Made by a program: the position numbers and the translations under genes. The notes under the pieces were generated by a model. That model had not been told where the DNA came from. It did no database searches and saw nothing but the letters and a program-made list of their open reading frames with translations. DNA of 64,000 nt from Galeopsis tetrahit. Taxonomy: Eukaryota; Streptophyta; Magnoliopsida; Lamiales; Lamiaceae. Shown here in pieces: positions 48,278 to 60,775 of the stretch. Position 1 is the stretch's first letter. The number at the start of each line of letters is the position of its first letter. The stretch lies in the NCBI GenBank assembly GCA_963675135.1, contig OY776129.1:60699028-60763027 (forward strand), written 5' to 3'.

Positions 48278-48700
48278 CAGCTCGTTTTTTAGACCAAATT
48301 TGTGTAGTTGTGATGATGATTTATTGATATCCTATATGTATGCTACGAGCAGCTAGGTTTCCTCCCAACTCAATTTTCTTGATGGAATTACAACGATATG
48401 GTTTTGAGCATCGAATCCATTGTTACTCGATCGTTGGTGCATGCTTTCTTGTGTAAGCTTTTTAATCATTTCATTTTCTATTTAATAACTTTTCACTCTA
48501 AATGTATATTGATCGATCATGAACTTGAATTACAAGTTTCAATATGGTTCAGATGAACATCAATTTGGAAAGAACAACAAAACAAAACAAAACAGCAAGA
48601 TCATATATCATTTTGTGGCAATAGTGATATAGCTTTATTGGCATCTTAAATCTTCTATTTAAAAATACTCCATAGTTGTGACAGTTGAGGCAGCAGCTTT

Positions 48701-50285
48701 TCATCTTTTACAGGAAAACTTGAGTGGAAGAGGTGGATCCGAATACAAACCATCAACAATTTGATCAAAGATCCATTTGTTAGCTGCCTCAGTGAGGTGA
48801 ACACCATCCCAATTGATCCGAACAGACGGATCACTGCACGAGTTAACCTGATCAGGATGATCCAAATAGGAACCACCGGTAGCTTGATCATGGATCCACT
48901 TATTGGTTTCATCAATGAAGTGGAGTCCATCTTGATCAACTCTAAATGGATCTACAGTTACAGGCTTCTTGCTCCCGCAGCTCCATAACCGGTTGAAATT
49001 ATATTTCCCTCCACGACCACAACAAACTAGGAATGGATTCTGGAAACCTGTCATTTGCCAACACTTTGTATGTAAGATTATGCTTCTCCCTTTTTATTTT
49101 CTACCTTTTATCTCTTTCTGTATAACAGGATATATAGAAAATGAACTGACCTAGTTTGTTTGCTTGGGTAAATAGAGAATACTTTACAGAGTAGATATCA
49201 ACGTATGTGATTGCAGCGTGAGGAAGCTCCTCCCTCAATTGCAACACCAACTCCTTTAGTTTGAGATTAAAATACTGAGAAGCATCATTGTAGGGAATGA
49301 AACAGCCATATTCATCGAACCGTGTTTCAGTGTCTGAAAGTCCGTCTATAAAATGTGTTAAGCAACCCTGAGGTCCTGTGTTGTGTATCCAAAATGATCT
49401 TCCTCCTTGATTGTACACTTTCTGCGTTTTCACTCATGTCATATATATATATATATACCTTAAAAATCCATTCATAAAGATGAAAAATCAGTTGTGACCT
49501 TAATGACATAGGAAAATTGTTGTAGTATACGAGGGATGTCGGATTTGATTTGGTCAGCCGTCAAGTTGTGTGCGAAAGCAGCAGTGATATCGTTCTGGCC
49601 TATGTCGAATGTATATAATGCCTTAGACAAGTCGGGGGGAAGAGTTTGTGATCTAGTGACAAGATTTGAGAATTGAGCATGTTGAACATCCAGGGTGAAA
49701 GGACTAAATCCACACACAAGATAGCTCAATTTTTGAGCCATAATGGTGGATCCACCGGTGGCAAAATTAGCTCCATGGCTAAAGTTTGAAGAAATCGAAT
49801 CAAGAAAAGCATTCAGATAAGGCAGTCCCAGGCTTTCAGCTGCAGCAGCAGCAACTTACCACATGTTAACAAAACAATCTAATATTCAAATTAATAAGAG
49901 TAATGGAGTACAATACAAGACATACTCATGAAATCAATGGTTGTACGGCCATCCGAAAAGCGGCCTGTAGATGCATGAAAGAAAGTTCGGCCGTAGGGAG
50001 GAGGAAGTAGGTGTTGCCCGAACGCCGCCATCAGCCCACCCGTGTCGGAATTTGAGTCGCCGAAGTTGAATACTGCCGGAAAGTCGCAGTGGTTGGAGCG
50101 GGCAACTGCTATAAATTTTATTAGCAACAGGAAAACCACCAGCTGACAAAGTGGGATAGCTCAAGTGGTTAGAACACCACTACCTAGGCCTCAGGTCTTG
50201 AGTTCGAGTCATGGGGAGGGGAAAAGGGGTGGGTATTTAACTTGTAATCAAACAAAAAAAGGAAAACCACCGGCTTCAACTCCAT
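48701..50285 (-). pseudogene. GDSL esterase/lipase, type B copy 3 (split by a SINE)
   Basis: Exons 2-4 (49499-49839, 49151-49421, 48701-49047) are open and splice normally, with GQND and the doubled DGLH/DGVH tail; intron 1, exon 2 and intron 2 are almost identical to copy 1. Exon 1 (49926-50129 plus start at 50283-50285) is broken inside the signal peptide by a 116-bp SINE (50145-50260) with target duplication. From the original ATG translation enters the SINE and stops within it, and the downstream part has no in-frame ATG before the GDSNSDTGG block. An internal Met (GGLMAAF) would lack the catalytic Ser. So it is very likely inactive, though recently so. Confidence 0.88.
50145..50260 (+). 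mobile_element. tRNA-derived SINE, copy 2, in GDSL exon 1
   Basis: Begins GACAAAGTGGGATAGCTCAA, box A TAGCTCAAGTGG, box B GAGTTCGAGTC, tail AAACAAAAAAA. Target duplication of about 15 bp, GGAAAACCACCAGCT (50130-50144) and GGAAAACCACCGGCT (50261-50275). The paralogous site in type B copy 1 (about 11911-11940) is empty. Copy 1 of the family is at 26656-26770 in inverse orientation. Confidence 0.93.
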
Positions 50286-50826
50286 CGATCCAACTTTTTT
50301 TTTTTTTTGTGGTAACAGCGACCTGGTGTTAGGATAGATCGAATCGCTACTTAATTTTTCACATTTCTACACGTCATATATATAGATAATATACATACAT
50401 TTACGAAAATGTCATATTTAGCTTGCAAAAGTTGAAAATTGGTAGATGGTAGTTTGTAGCCGTCCAGCGCCTAGGCCACCAAGACTTTTTTTTTTTTTTT
50501 TTTTTTGAGCAAATAATGCTGAAAAATATATAAATGCAATTTTTACCTTATTTTTATCCCATAAACGATGAAATTTAATCAAAATATAAAATGCAATTTT
50601 GCTCAAAGTGTTTATTCAACTTGAAAAGGTTCGCTCGAATCGAATTTCGATGTCCGAAAATCCAAAATAAAAAGGCATTTAGATAGAAATCGTTAAACGA
50701 ACAGTAAATTGGCAAATAACAGCTAGGCCCGACTTTTGCAACAGAGCATACGCCACGTCATACACAAATTTTAGATTCACTACATTTCAATTATAGCTAG
50801 TGTTACGTTTCATTGGTTATTTTATA

Positions 50827-52103
50827 GGGATTATATTTTTTTTAGTACATTAAAATTAGTCCACCAGATTACCACTTTTTGAATTTAATCCATTAAGTTT
50901 CAATTTATTTTGATTTTGGTCCAGTTACCTGCTACAGCAGGTTTAGTAGGTCATTTTTAAAAATACACCCCATAAAATGCTATATACACCCCCAATGTTA
51001 AACACACCCCACTAAATTTTAAAAAACTTTTGTTATTACTATACACACCCCCAATTCTTTCCTATTTAATAAATTACCAAAAATAATTAAATTTAAAAAA
51101 GCCCCAATGTTAAGCACACCACACTAAAATTTAAAAAACTTTTGTTATTACTATACACACCCCAATTCTTTCCTATTTAATAAATTATCAAAAAATAATA
51201 AAATTAAAAAAAAGGTAAGAATTCAAAATTAAAAAAATAGCCTAAATCCCAAAAATTAAACAAAGCTAAAAAAAATTAATTAGTTTTGAAGATTTTTAAT
51301 AAAAAAAAACAACCCAATCTGAAAAAAATTATTAAATTAAATAAAAAAAATTCAAAAATATTAAAAAATCAACTAAATTTTCAAATTTTGAAGATTTATG
51401 TATTTTTTTCATAGGTTTTATTTATATTTTTCATATTAATTTGAATTCTTACTTTTTTTAATTAAATTGTTTTTTATAATTTACTAATCATTTTTATTAT
51501 TTTATTTAACTCTAATTGATTTTTGAATTTTTGTGTTTAACATTTGGAGTGTATATAATATTTGTGGGGTGTTAGTATGTTCATGTAATATAAAAAAAAT
51601 ATTTAAAAGTAAAATAAAATAAAAAAGTTTAAAACTCCAATACTTTATTATTTGCCTTCTAACTTCTATAAAAATGTCGATAATAAGGCTAAATAAAATT
51701 TAAAAATGGTAGAAAATCAACTAAATCTTCAAAACTAATTAAATTAATTAATTTTTTTTAGCTTTGTTTAATTTTTGAAGATTTAGGCGATTTTTTTATA
51801 TGTTTTATGTATATTTTTTATATTTATTTGAATTCTTACTTTTTTTTAATTTAATTATTTGTGGTAATTTATTAAATAGGAAAGAATTGGGGTGTGTATA
51901 GTAATAACAAAAGTTTTAAAATTTTAGTGTGGTGTGTTTAACATTGGGGGTGTGAAAAAATGACCTGCTAAACCTGCTATAGCAGGTAACTGGACCAAAA
52001 TCAAAATAAATCGAAACTTAATGGACTAAATTCAAAAAGTGGTAATCTGATGGACTAAATTCAAAAACTTGGTAACTAAATGGTCTAAAAAAAATATAAT
52101 CCC
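50827..52103. mobile_element. MULE-type non-autonomous element, 9-bp TSD
   Basis: Long inverted ends of about 115 bp (GGGATTATATTTTTTTTAG..., including TTTTGGTCCAGTTACCTGCT) and a perfect 9-bp direct repeat TATTTTATA (50818-50826, 52104-52112), the hallmark of Mutator-like elements. Interior is AT-rich, itself partly an inverted repeat, without transposase. Confidence 0.92.
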
Positions 52104-52284
52104 TATTTTATATACTCGTTCGGTCGTTCCTCATCTCATCTCACAGAAAGTTACACATATTTTTATTTTTTTTGCAAAACTCATTATCTCTCTTTACTTC
52201 AACAATGGCTATATATTATACAACGAATTGAGTATTACTATTTATGAGATTAGATTAAAATTTTACATTTATGAAATGCAATAT

Positions 52285-53692
52285 TTTTTTACGTCCCATA
52301 TCTTTTCAACTTTTTCAAAAACGTTCCAAAAAAGTTAATTTTTCAATTACGTCCCAAATTTTAGCTAACTTTTCCAATTACGTCCCAAGTTGCCGGAAAC
52401 ATCAAAACGACGTCGTATTACATCATGGTTACGACATCGTTTTGATGTTTCCGGCGATTTGGGACGTAAATGGAAAAGTTAGCTAAAATTTGGGACGTAA
52501 TTGAAAAACTTAACTTTTTTGAATTTTTTTTAAAAAAATATGGAACTAATAAATTTTTTAACACTAATAAACATGACAATATTATATATATACTCATTGA
52601 ATTATTATATACTCATATAATATATTAAAAATAATGAGTAATAATAAATAAATAGATAATAAAATTTCATATACTCCATATTAATTAAAAATTATGAATC
52701 GATTTAACATTAAAATTGTGAATGGATTTAACTTTATAAAATAAAAAATTATATATAATAATTATCATAAGAAATTATATGCTAATATTAATGACCATAA
52801 ATATAATATTTAACAAAATATCATGTAATTCTATTAAGTATAATTTTATGTTCTAAAATTGAATGAAATAAAGGTTAAATTTTTTGAATTGTATAAGATA
52901 AATTAATATTAAAATTATAATCATTTTCTTTAAAATAATGAGTATAATAAATAAATAAATAGATAATAAAATTTCATATACTCCGTATTAATTAAAAAAT
53001 TATGAATCGATTTAACTTAAAAAATTTAAAAACAATAAATATAAAAATTAATAATTATTATAAGGAATTATACTAATATTAATGACCATAAATATAATAT
53101 GTTAACAAAATATCATGTAATTCTATTCAGTATAATTTTATGTTCTAAAATTGAAAAAAATAAAGGCTAAAATTATTATAAAATAAATAAATGTGATAAC
53201 TTACTACTTAATACTATCCAAAAACTATATTTACTAATTTATTCATATAAATAATATACTGATAATAAAATATATAAGTAAATTTATTTGTTTAGATTTA
53301 CATTACAAAGAAAATTTTAAAAAAAAGTATATAAATATTAAATATATAAATTTAAAAAAAAAAGTATATAAACATATACAAACAATTAATCAAACAATTT
53401 TAAGTATTTTTTTAGATCCCATAACTATTCTATTTTTTCAAAAAAAATTCCAAAAAAGTTAAGTTTTCCAATTACGTCCCAAATTTTAGCTAATTTTTCC
53501 ATTTACGTCCCAATTAGCCAAAACCATCAAAACGACGTCGTAACCATGATGTAATACGACGTCGTTTTGTTGTTTCCGGCGACTTGGGACGTAATTGAAA
53601 AAGTTAGTTAAAATTTGGGACGTAATTGGAAAAATTAACTTTTTTGGGACATTTTTGAAAAAGTTGAAAAGTTATGGGACGTAAAAAAATTA
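52285..53692. mobile_element. giant foldback element with palindromic arms
   Basis: The left arm 52285-52540 and right arm 53425-53692 are inverse copies of each other, and each arm is itself a near-perfect palindrome centred on about 52420 and 53550 (AAAACGACGTCGTA on one side, its complement on the other). Between them 52550-53400 is AT-rich. Paralogous type B copy 1 DNA lacks the whole element. No coding sequence. Confidence 0.8.
52650..53160. repeat. ~300-bp imperfect tandem duplication inside the foldback element
   Basis: ATAATAAAATTTCATATACTCC and AATATCATGTAATTCTATT each occur twice, about 300 bp apart (52664/52965; 52818/53110). Confidence 0.75.
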
Positions 53693-53699
53693 TTTCCCG

Positions 53700-54500
53700 A
53701 CATTTTACACTTTTCAATTCAAATTAATAGCATTTCTTTCAAATTTAACTTTAAAATCACTAAATATTTACATAAATGAGTTTTTTTTATGAGAGGTACA
53801 ATCATTAATTAAAGATAAGATTAGAAATAATTTATTTTCTTAATATTTGTGTATAGCTTAAAAAATGACATATATTTTGAATAGAAGAGAGTATGAAATT
53901 AGATTAAAACTATTACAAATTATTTTATACAAATTTGAATTCATAGATTTATTAATTAAAATTAATTACTCTCTACCTGATTTTGTAATTATTTTCATAC
54001 AAATTTTAAAATTAATGTGTCAGAAAAAACAAAAATAATTAAGCTAAGTATATAAAATTTATACTGTGTCAGAAAAACCATTGAATAATCCTTCAAACTG
54101 GAGACTTTCAAAAGTCATAATTAAATTCATCGATCAATGTGAAGGTATGTGCTGTACAGTAATCTGAGAACTTTGTTGACAAATGTATAATTAGGAGCGT
54201 GTTTATAAATTTTATATTAGTATAAAAATGTATAATTAACGGTGTGTATATCTTAACTTTGCAACCACCCACTAAACCTTTGAGGTGGCATAATAGTTTC
54301 TAAAAAATAATTTAATTTAATCATAAATTAGAGTCTTATTAAAATAATTTTATTTATTGTACAACTATTTTACAATTATCACTTTATTGTTTATTTTTAA
54401 ATGAAACAATTAAAATTATTTAAAAATACACCCAAAATAGAATCCAACACAATTTAGTTTATAAGAGACTTCACCCAAAAATTAAAACTTGATTAACTTA
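53700..54500. repeat. type B upstream block, copy 3, distal part
   Basis: Matches 16170-16350 and 16630-16684 on one side and 28373-28590 on the other, that is, both flanks of the 11.7-kb Helitron cluster. No gene seen. Confidence 0.6.
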
Positions 54501-54880
54501 TGGGTTGTATTTAATTGAGATTTTATTAATTTTTTTAACTTTTAAAAATTCGTGAATTTAAAAAATTCATAGAGTTCATGCGTAGTTTGACTGACTTTTT
54601 TTTATTAATTTATATGGATTTACATAGACTTAACAGAATTGTGAAATATACTTTCTTTATTGTTTTTCATAAACTCCGTCGTTGGAACTGTTGATGCAAA
54701 TATATATAGAACACACTTGTATATGCTTCGGACCCGTTCTACTGTATTATGCCCCGGACCCTATACGGGTCCTAGATAGTTGCCCCGACCCGTGAGGATT
54801 GAGGCTGACCCGCCCCATTTTTTCATATCATGTTCAATTTATTTAAGTTGTTTCTCACAATTGAAAACAATATTTTTCAT

Positions 54881-55526
54881 TAGAGATGTTTATCCGGGCC
54901 GGGCTAACCGGGCTGGCCCGTTTAACCCTGAAAAATACAGGGTTAGGGTTCATGAATTATAGGCCCGTTTAAAATCGGGTTTTTTTGACCCGGACCGGTT
55001 AGCCCATGGGCTAAACCGGGCCAACCCGCAGGGCTACAGGGCCAGCCCGAGTTGTTACATTTTTTTTCTTTTTTTTTTAATAAATAACCTAAGAACAAAT
55101 TTTGGGTCATTTGATTAATAACCATAATTATAAGCATTAAGAAGTCTACTACCATACATTAGTCATTATTACTATTTTTTATTAGATTATGATATTTGTT
55201 TAGCTTTATTTGGTCATATTAAGGATGAGTTCTAAAATTGTGTTTAAATTATACTTTTTTTCTCATTTACTGATCATTAACTAATTATGTATTTTTCTAT
55301 TTTATTTGCTTGTTGAACGTGTCAATTGAGACATTTAATTTTAAAAGAAAAAAAATTATTGTAGCCCGTTAGTGGCCCATTTAGCCCGTGGCCCGCTAGG
55401 GTTAGGGTTAGGTCCCAACAATTGTAGGCCCGTTAAATATGAACCGATTAAGGCCCTAACTCGTTTAGCCCGTAGCCCTGTAGGGCTGGCCCTACAGGGC
55501 TAGGGCCAGCCCGATAGACATCTCTA
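54881..55526. mobile_element. hAT-type MITE, 8-bp TSD
   Basis: Ends TAGAGATGTTTATC and GATAGACATCTCTA; perfect 8-bp direct repeat TTTTTCAT (54873-54880, 55527-55534). 646 bp, GC-rich ends (GGGCCGGGCTAACC) and AT-rich middle. It sits inside GC-rich sequence at 54725-55780 that resembles another decayed repeat and, further out, ends similar to the PIF-like element at 21035. Confidence 0.9.
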
Positions 55527-56552
55527 TTTTTCATGCATATATACACTGAAACAATTCACAATAATATAAATATTTTTCATGTAAAGTATAAAAAATTTAT
55601 ATATATATATACACTATGTAAAGTTTATATAATAATTCGGGTCGGATACTCGTGGGTCGAACATAAGACCCACACCCGGTCCGTCCGGTCCGTTTACATA
55701 CGGGGCAGACCTGACCCATTCTCAATACGGAACGAATTCGACCTGATCCAAAGCTTGCGGGGCGGGACATGTATCCGCGGATTGAGTCAATATTGTCATC
55801 CCTACTTTTGACCTTTTTGTCTTCAGAATTTTCTGAGAGAATTCATTGAAATCTCTTATTTTTTTAGAAGAGATTTTGGATAGTATAATTTATTTATATA
55901 TTTTTTTTTAAAGGAGAATCAATAAAATTCATAGACTTTTGAATATCCAAATATTTTTTAAGACTTTTTAAAATACGTATTAAAGACTTAAAAATCCAAA
56001 TTGAATACCCCAAACATTAAAAATTTTAAAAAATTCTACATAATTCATAACTATATCCCCTTAGTTCATAAATCTAAGATGGGACCTTCTACATGTAGTC
56101 AGAGTGTCGTATGGTGTCGTATGACTACGGTAGTCAATTTAATCTAAACCATTAAAAATCAAATCTAAAGGCTTAAATCTGATGACTTGTTACCTTTTGT
56201 ACTTTGTGTTGAAAATATTCAACGTATGTGTTGTATGGTGTCGTATTTATAATTAATTTAATTAATTAAAATATATAATTTAAAATTTACATTTTTATCC
56301 TTAATTTAATAAAAAAAATTATTATATTAATTAATTTAATTAAAATATATAATGTAAAACTACCTATTTACCCTTATTTTATTATTAAAATTAACAAAAA
56401 CAAAAACAAATTAAATTAAACAAAAGAAGTCATATAAACCTAAACCTAGAACACAATACGTAGGTTTTCTTTCCCCTGCGAACATGCACTCCACTTCCGC
56501 CGACGAGCCGCTGCCTTTCCGCCGCCGACGATGTTCCATAAAATGTTTTGTA

Positions 56553-56715
56553 AGTCCGCTCATGCACGGTCCAGGAGTCGTGCAACGTTGCACGGGCAAT
56601 ACTCAGTAGACTGTGCAAACCGTAAAAAGTTCTGCAAGTCCGCCCATGCACGATCCAAGAGTCGTGCAACTCTGCACGGGCAATGCTCTATTGACCGTGC
56701 AAAATTATAAAATCT
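56553..56715. repeat. 84-bp tandem pair
   Basis: AAGTCCGC.CATGCACG and GAGTCGTGCAAC recur 84 bp apart (56553 and 56637), GC-richer than surroundings. Confidence 0.85.
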
Positions 56716-56719
56716 CATC

Positions 56720-57960
56720 TACATTCCGTTATAATGACACACGGGTCGTTATCTCGTTTTCGTGTACTGTCCAATGAACATAGCAACCGAAACGCAAATA
56801 ATCACTTTACACCATTTATAATAATGGTCACGGAAGTTGTCCGACACTTGTACACAACGTACTGTGTCGTCGGTGATGATAACGACCTACGTTCCGTTAG
56901 AATGTTACAGGGGTCGTTCTCTCGTTTATCGGGGTATTCAACACACATTATACGCCGATATTCATGTTCTACACAGTACTCGTATAAAATATCATATGGA
57001 TCTAGGAGAATGGTCGGTAATGTGTCGTTAGTGACGGTAACGACCTTCGTTCCGTTATAATGTCACACGGGTCGTTATCTCATTTTCGGGTATCAAATAT
57101 GAAACTTAATTTCTCCGATGTCATCATTTTATAACAACTTAACATGTTTTTAAGAAGAAGACAACATGCTTTTACTAAATTTAACGTGTTCGAAAACGAT
57201 GCATGGTCTGATTGATAAACAACACATGATTTATATAACCTAGAATATAGTGATTGAGTGAAATGGCAGATTATTAATCAGTGGTGTAATGTCCAATGAA
57301 CATGACAACCGAAACGCAAATAATCACTCTACACCCTTTATAATAATGGTCATGGAAGTTGTCCGACACTTGAACACAACGTACTATGTCGTCGGTGACG
57401 ATAACGACCTACGTTCTGTTAGAATGTCACAAGGGTCGTTCTCTCGTTTATTGGGGTATTCAACACACGTTATACGTCGATATCTATGTTCTACACAGTA
57501 CTCATATAAAATATCAGATGGATCTAGGAGAATGGTCGGTAAGGTGTCGTTAGTGATGGTAACGACCTTCGTTCCGTTATAGTGTCACACGAGTCATTTT
57601 CTAGTTTTCGTGTGTCAAATATGAAACTTAATTTCCCCGATGTCATCATTTTACAACTTAACATGTTTTTAAGAAGAGCACGACATGGTTTTACTAAATT
57701 TAATATGTTCGAAAATGATGCATGGTCTGATTGATAAACAACATATGATTTATATAACTTAGAATATAGTGATTGAGTGAAATGACCGATTATTAATCAG
57801 TGGTGTACTGTCCAATGAACATGGCAACCGAAACGTAAATAATCACTCTACACCCTTTATAATAATGGTCATGGAAGTTGTCCGACACTTGTGTCGTCGG
57901 TGACGATAACAACCTTTGTTCCGTTAGAATGTCAAATGAGTCGTTCTCTTGTTTATGTTG
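56720..57960. repeat. ~520-bp tandem repeat, three units (last truncated)
   Basis: GTCCAATGAACAT starts at 56769, 57291 and 57810, giving periods of 522 and 519. Units are about 90 percent alike by eye. The open frames 56734-57060 and 57289-57582 are the same frame in successive units and have no known domain; a shared CG-containing motif (CGACCTACGTTC.GTTAGAAT) recurs in each. Confidence 0.9.
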
Positions 57961-58439
57961 TTTTTAATGAGAACGGTTATATCAAAATACCACAATGACA
58001 TCCATTCTAATATAGTCAACATGCATGTATTTTATGTTGTTTTTAGGCCGTAATATTTGAAATGAGTATTATTACTCTTTTTCTCTAAATTTCAAAACAT
58101 GTATTTTACGTTGTTTTTAGGCCGTAATATTTTAAATAAGTATTATTAGTAATCTTGATGCAAAAAGAATAATTTAAAAGAAGTCAATTTTATAACCATA
58201 TCTTGAGGTAGATAAAATCTACAATCAAATTCCACCTAAATAAAATTTTATAATATACATCAATTTGAAATGACTACATTCTAGAATTTAATCAACGCCT
58301 GAACAAAAACAGTAAAAATAAAGATGAAATTCTAAATATAAATTTAGTATGAAAACATTCATATTCTATTCATGAACAAAAAAAAAAATCGTCCACATTC
58401 TTTGTGGACTACATACTTCAATTACAAGAATTCATGGAT

Positions 58440-59190
58440 CAAAATGATGACCGAAAGTGTCAAGTGCTAGTTTCTTCCTCAATTCTGGCATGTCATTACT
58501 ACAAATTGTATTGATCGTCTAGTTCGTTGAACAAGAAATCAATCATGGATAAATTGTTGCGACAACTGCGACTCATTTGAAGGAGGCTCCCAACTAGATC
58601 CAATTTACGGAGGCGAGGGGACATTCCGGAAGGCAACATGTACAACACCTGCTGCGTCTTCTGTGAAACCCAAAAAGAAACAGAACAACACACATTCTTC
58701 GATTGTACTAACACCTTCCCTATTTGGACGAATGTATTAAATTCGAAAAAAATTGAGCTTTAGAAATATTCTTGGAGGAAAGAAAGGCAGGAATAACGCA
58801 ACATGTATATAACTTGGAGTGGTTTAACTTATTTGGAAATGAAGGAATGCATTCATTTTTAGAGGCGGTGTGTTTTTAATTCATAAATTCATGGAAGAAG
58901 TGAAGTCGAGACTATGGAGTTGGGTTATTATCTAATACCCGCAGTGTAATTCGAAGTAAAAGGAATGGATGAATAATCCAATCAACTACTTTTATCCTTA
59001 GACGAGTAGAATAAGTTCTGTTTCTTTTGCTGCTGTAATATGTATTTTGGTTGTGTATATCTTATACCTATGCCTTTTAATAAAATCTTCCTTGACTCGT
59101 CAAAAAAAAAAAAAAAAAAATTGCGACAACTAATATTTGCTTGACCAAACAACCTTCCAGTTGTAAGCAAACTCCAATTCCATATCTTTT
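58440..59190 (-). pseudogene. unidentified reading frame split by the LINE
   Basis: On minus, a frame upstream of the LINE (LTTGRLFGQANISCR, about 59131-59170) and one downstream (NNLSMIDFLFNELDDQY, stop at 58499) meet in phase across the duplicated target. The host reading frame may be the C-terminus of a protein encoded by the surrounding MULE. I do not recognise the family. Confidence 0.4.
58568..59120 (+). mobile_element. 5'-truncated LINE with zinc-knuckle RT tail
   Basis: Target duplication TTGCGACAACT (58557-58567, 59121-59131) and a 3' poly-A (59102-59120). Plus-strand 58632-58720 encodes CCVFCETQKETEQHTFFDC and FPIWT, the CxxC...H..C zf-RVT signature at the end of plant LINE reverse transcriptases. 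Later stops show it is dead on arrival. Confidence 0.93.
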
Positions 59191-60607
59191 AAATATACAC
59201 AAATTTGATATTAGTTCAACAATTATAGAAAAAGAAAATAATAGAGACAGAGAGATTAACAAAATAAATTACAACTAGCAAAAATACTTAATCTTTGGTG
59301 GCCAAAATACATTAAAGAATCTATAAATTGAACTGGTTAGATAAACATCTATCAAGTGCCATTAATATCACACTTCACTGTGTACATGAAGGTTTGGGTT
59401 CTTTGACGATTTTGAAGATCACTTAAGATTAAACATTTGTAACAATATACAGGAAATCAAGCACATTCATCCATCCCACAAATATAGAGATTAAGAAGAT
59501 AAAAAAGAAGTGGATATTGTTTGATGCAAATTGATTTTGGCCTAAATTCCAAAAGTCGAAAATATATGCTAAATAATCAGGTTTTAACAAATCAACACAA
59601 AATGGTACAAATTAACAAATAAACAAGTACTCCAATTGTGGCACGAGCAAGCATTTGGGAGCTCATGGAACACAATGAGGTACAAAAGAGGAAGTCCTTC
59701 CTATCAATTATCATTTCATATAACACAGCGAGGTACAAAAGAGGAATGCCCGATCAATTCATATAAACACACTCTTTCAACAGTATTTAAACAATGTCTA
59801 TCAACTAGTGAATCTTATTCTTGTATAATGTATACCCTATCAATTATCAATATTCTTAACAACTATGTATAGTGTTTTCAACATTTTTCATAGAGTTTTC
59901 AATGTAAACATGGACAATAAATAAGACATATTCTGAAAACAATCATTTAATACAAATTATTAGCCATAACTTGAAACACTCATAGATAGATAACACACAA
60001 ATAACAATTGGAATCTCCTGTTTCCATTGGTGTTCAAACTTAATAAATTATTATTATTGAGAAGAATTGAAACATAACATCCCAAACCTTTGCAATAAAT
60101 CCAAGCATAATTTCACAACAATCCCAAACCGATTTAAGATAGAAATGACCAACGAGGCTGTTATACAAAAAAATTACTCCGTACTTGGTAAATTAGTATC
60201 AAATTGAAAAACCCAGCTCTGGTTTTCGGTTTTATTAGACACTTCTAATAATTCTTTCAAATTGGGGTATCAAAATGGGTCCTTTCTACAACATAAAAAT
60301 GTTACCATCACTTCCATTATCCAAACAAAGCCCAACCAACCAGCAGAAAAGCAACAGAGAAACAAAAATCTAAATAAATAATTTTTGGCTTACCTGGCCG
60401 GCAGAAGTAGGGCGGCTTGAAAGGGGACGCACGACTGTGCAAAGACACTGCTCAAGAAGTCCTTTCTTGCGAGTTTCCCTAACCTGGCGACGTTTTTCTA
60501 ATTTGTGGACGGCGGACGCGAACCAGATTTGTGGACGGGGGATGTACGCAAGGCGATTTTCACACCTCGCGATGCGAACCAGGTTTCTGGACGGCGAAAG
60601 TACGGTG

Positions 60608-60775
60608 GTCGGAAAGGGTGCGCACGCGATCTCCCTAAGCTCGCGACCCGAACACCCCGCTGAATTCGAAGAGAGAATTCAAAGTAAGGCAGTCGGAAAG
60701 AGTGCGCACACGATCTCCCTTAGCTCGCGACCCGAACACCCCGATGAATTCGAAGGGAGAATTGGGGGAAGAAGA
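60608..60775. repeat. 84-bp tandem pair near the MULE right end
   Basis: GTCGGAAAG.GTGCGCAC and CTCGCGACCCGAACACCCCG recur 84 bp apart (60608, 60692). The surrounding GC-rich 60400-60900 could be a captured host segment, but no domain was recognised. Confidence 0.8.

Larger units (their letters stand above)
47280..48700. repeat. GDSL cluster spacer unit (copy 3)
   Basis: Matches 9145-10508 with high similarity (for example AGCAGGTTTTAGAAGTATTA), interrupted by a Stowaway at 47428-47705. Confirms that the A-B pair was duplicated together with its spacer. No gene seen. Confidence 0.8.

Noticed and set aside
50127..50139. GTG as a start for GDSL copy B3
   Set aside because: Plant nuclear genes rarely start at GTG, and the frame upstream has a stop in the SINE with no ATG.
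56734..57582. Two similar open frames of about 100 codons
   Set aside because: They are the same frame in successive units of the 520-bp tandem repeat, and the third unit does not keep it.
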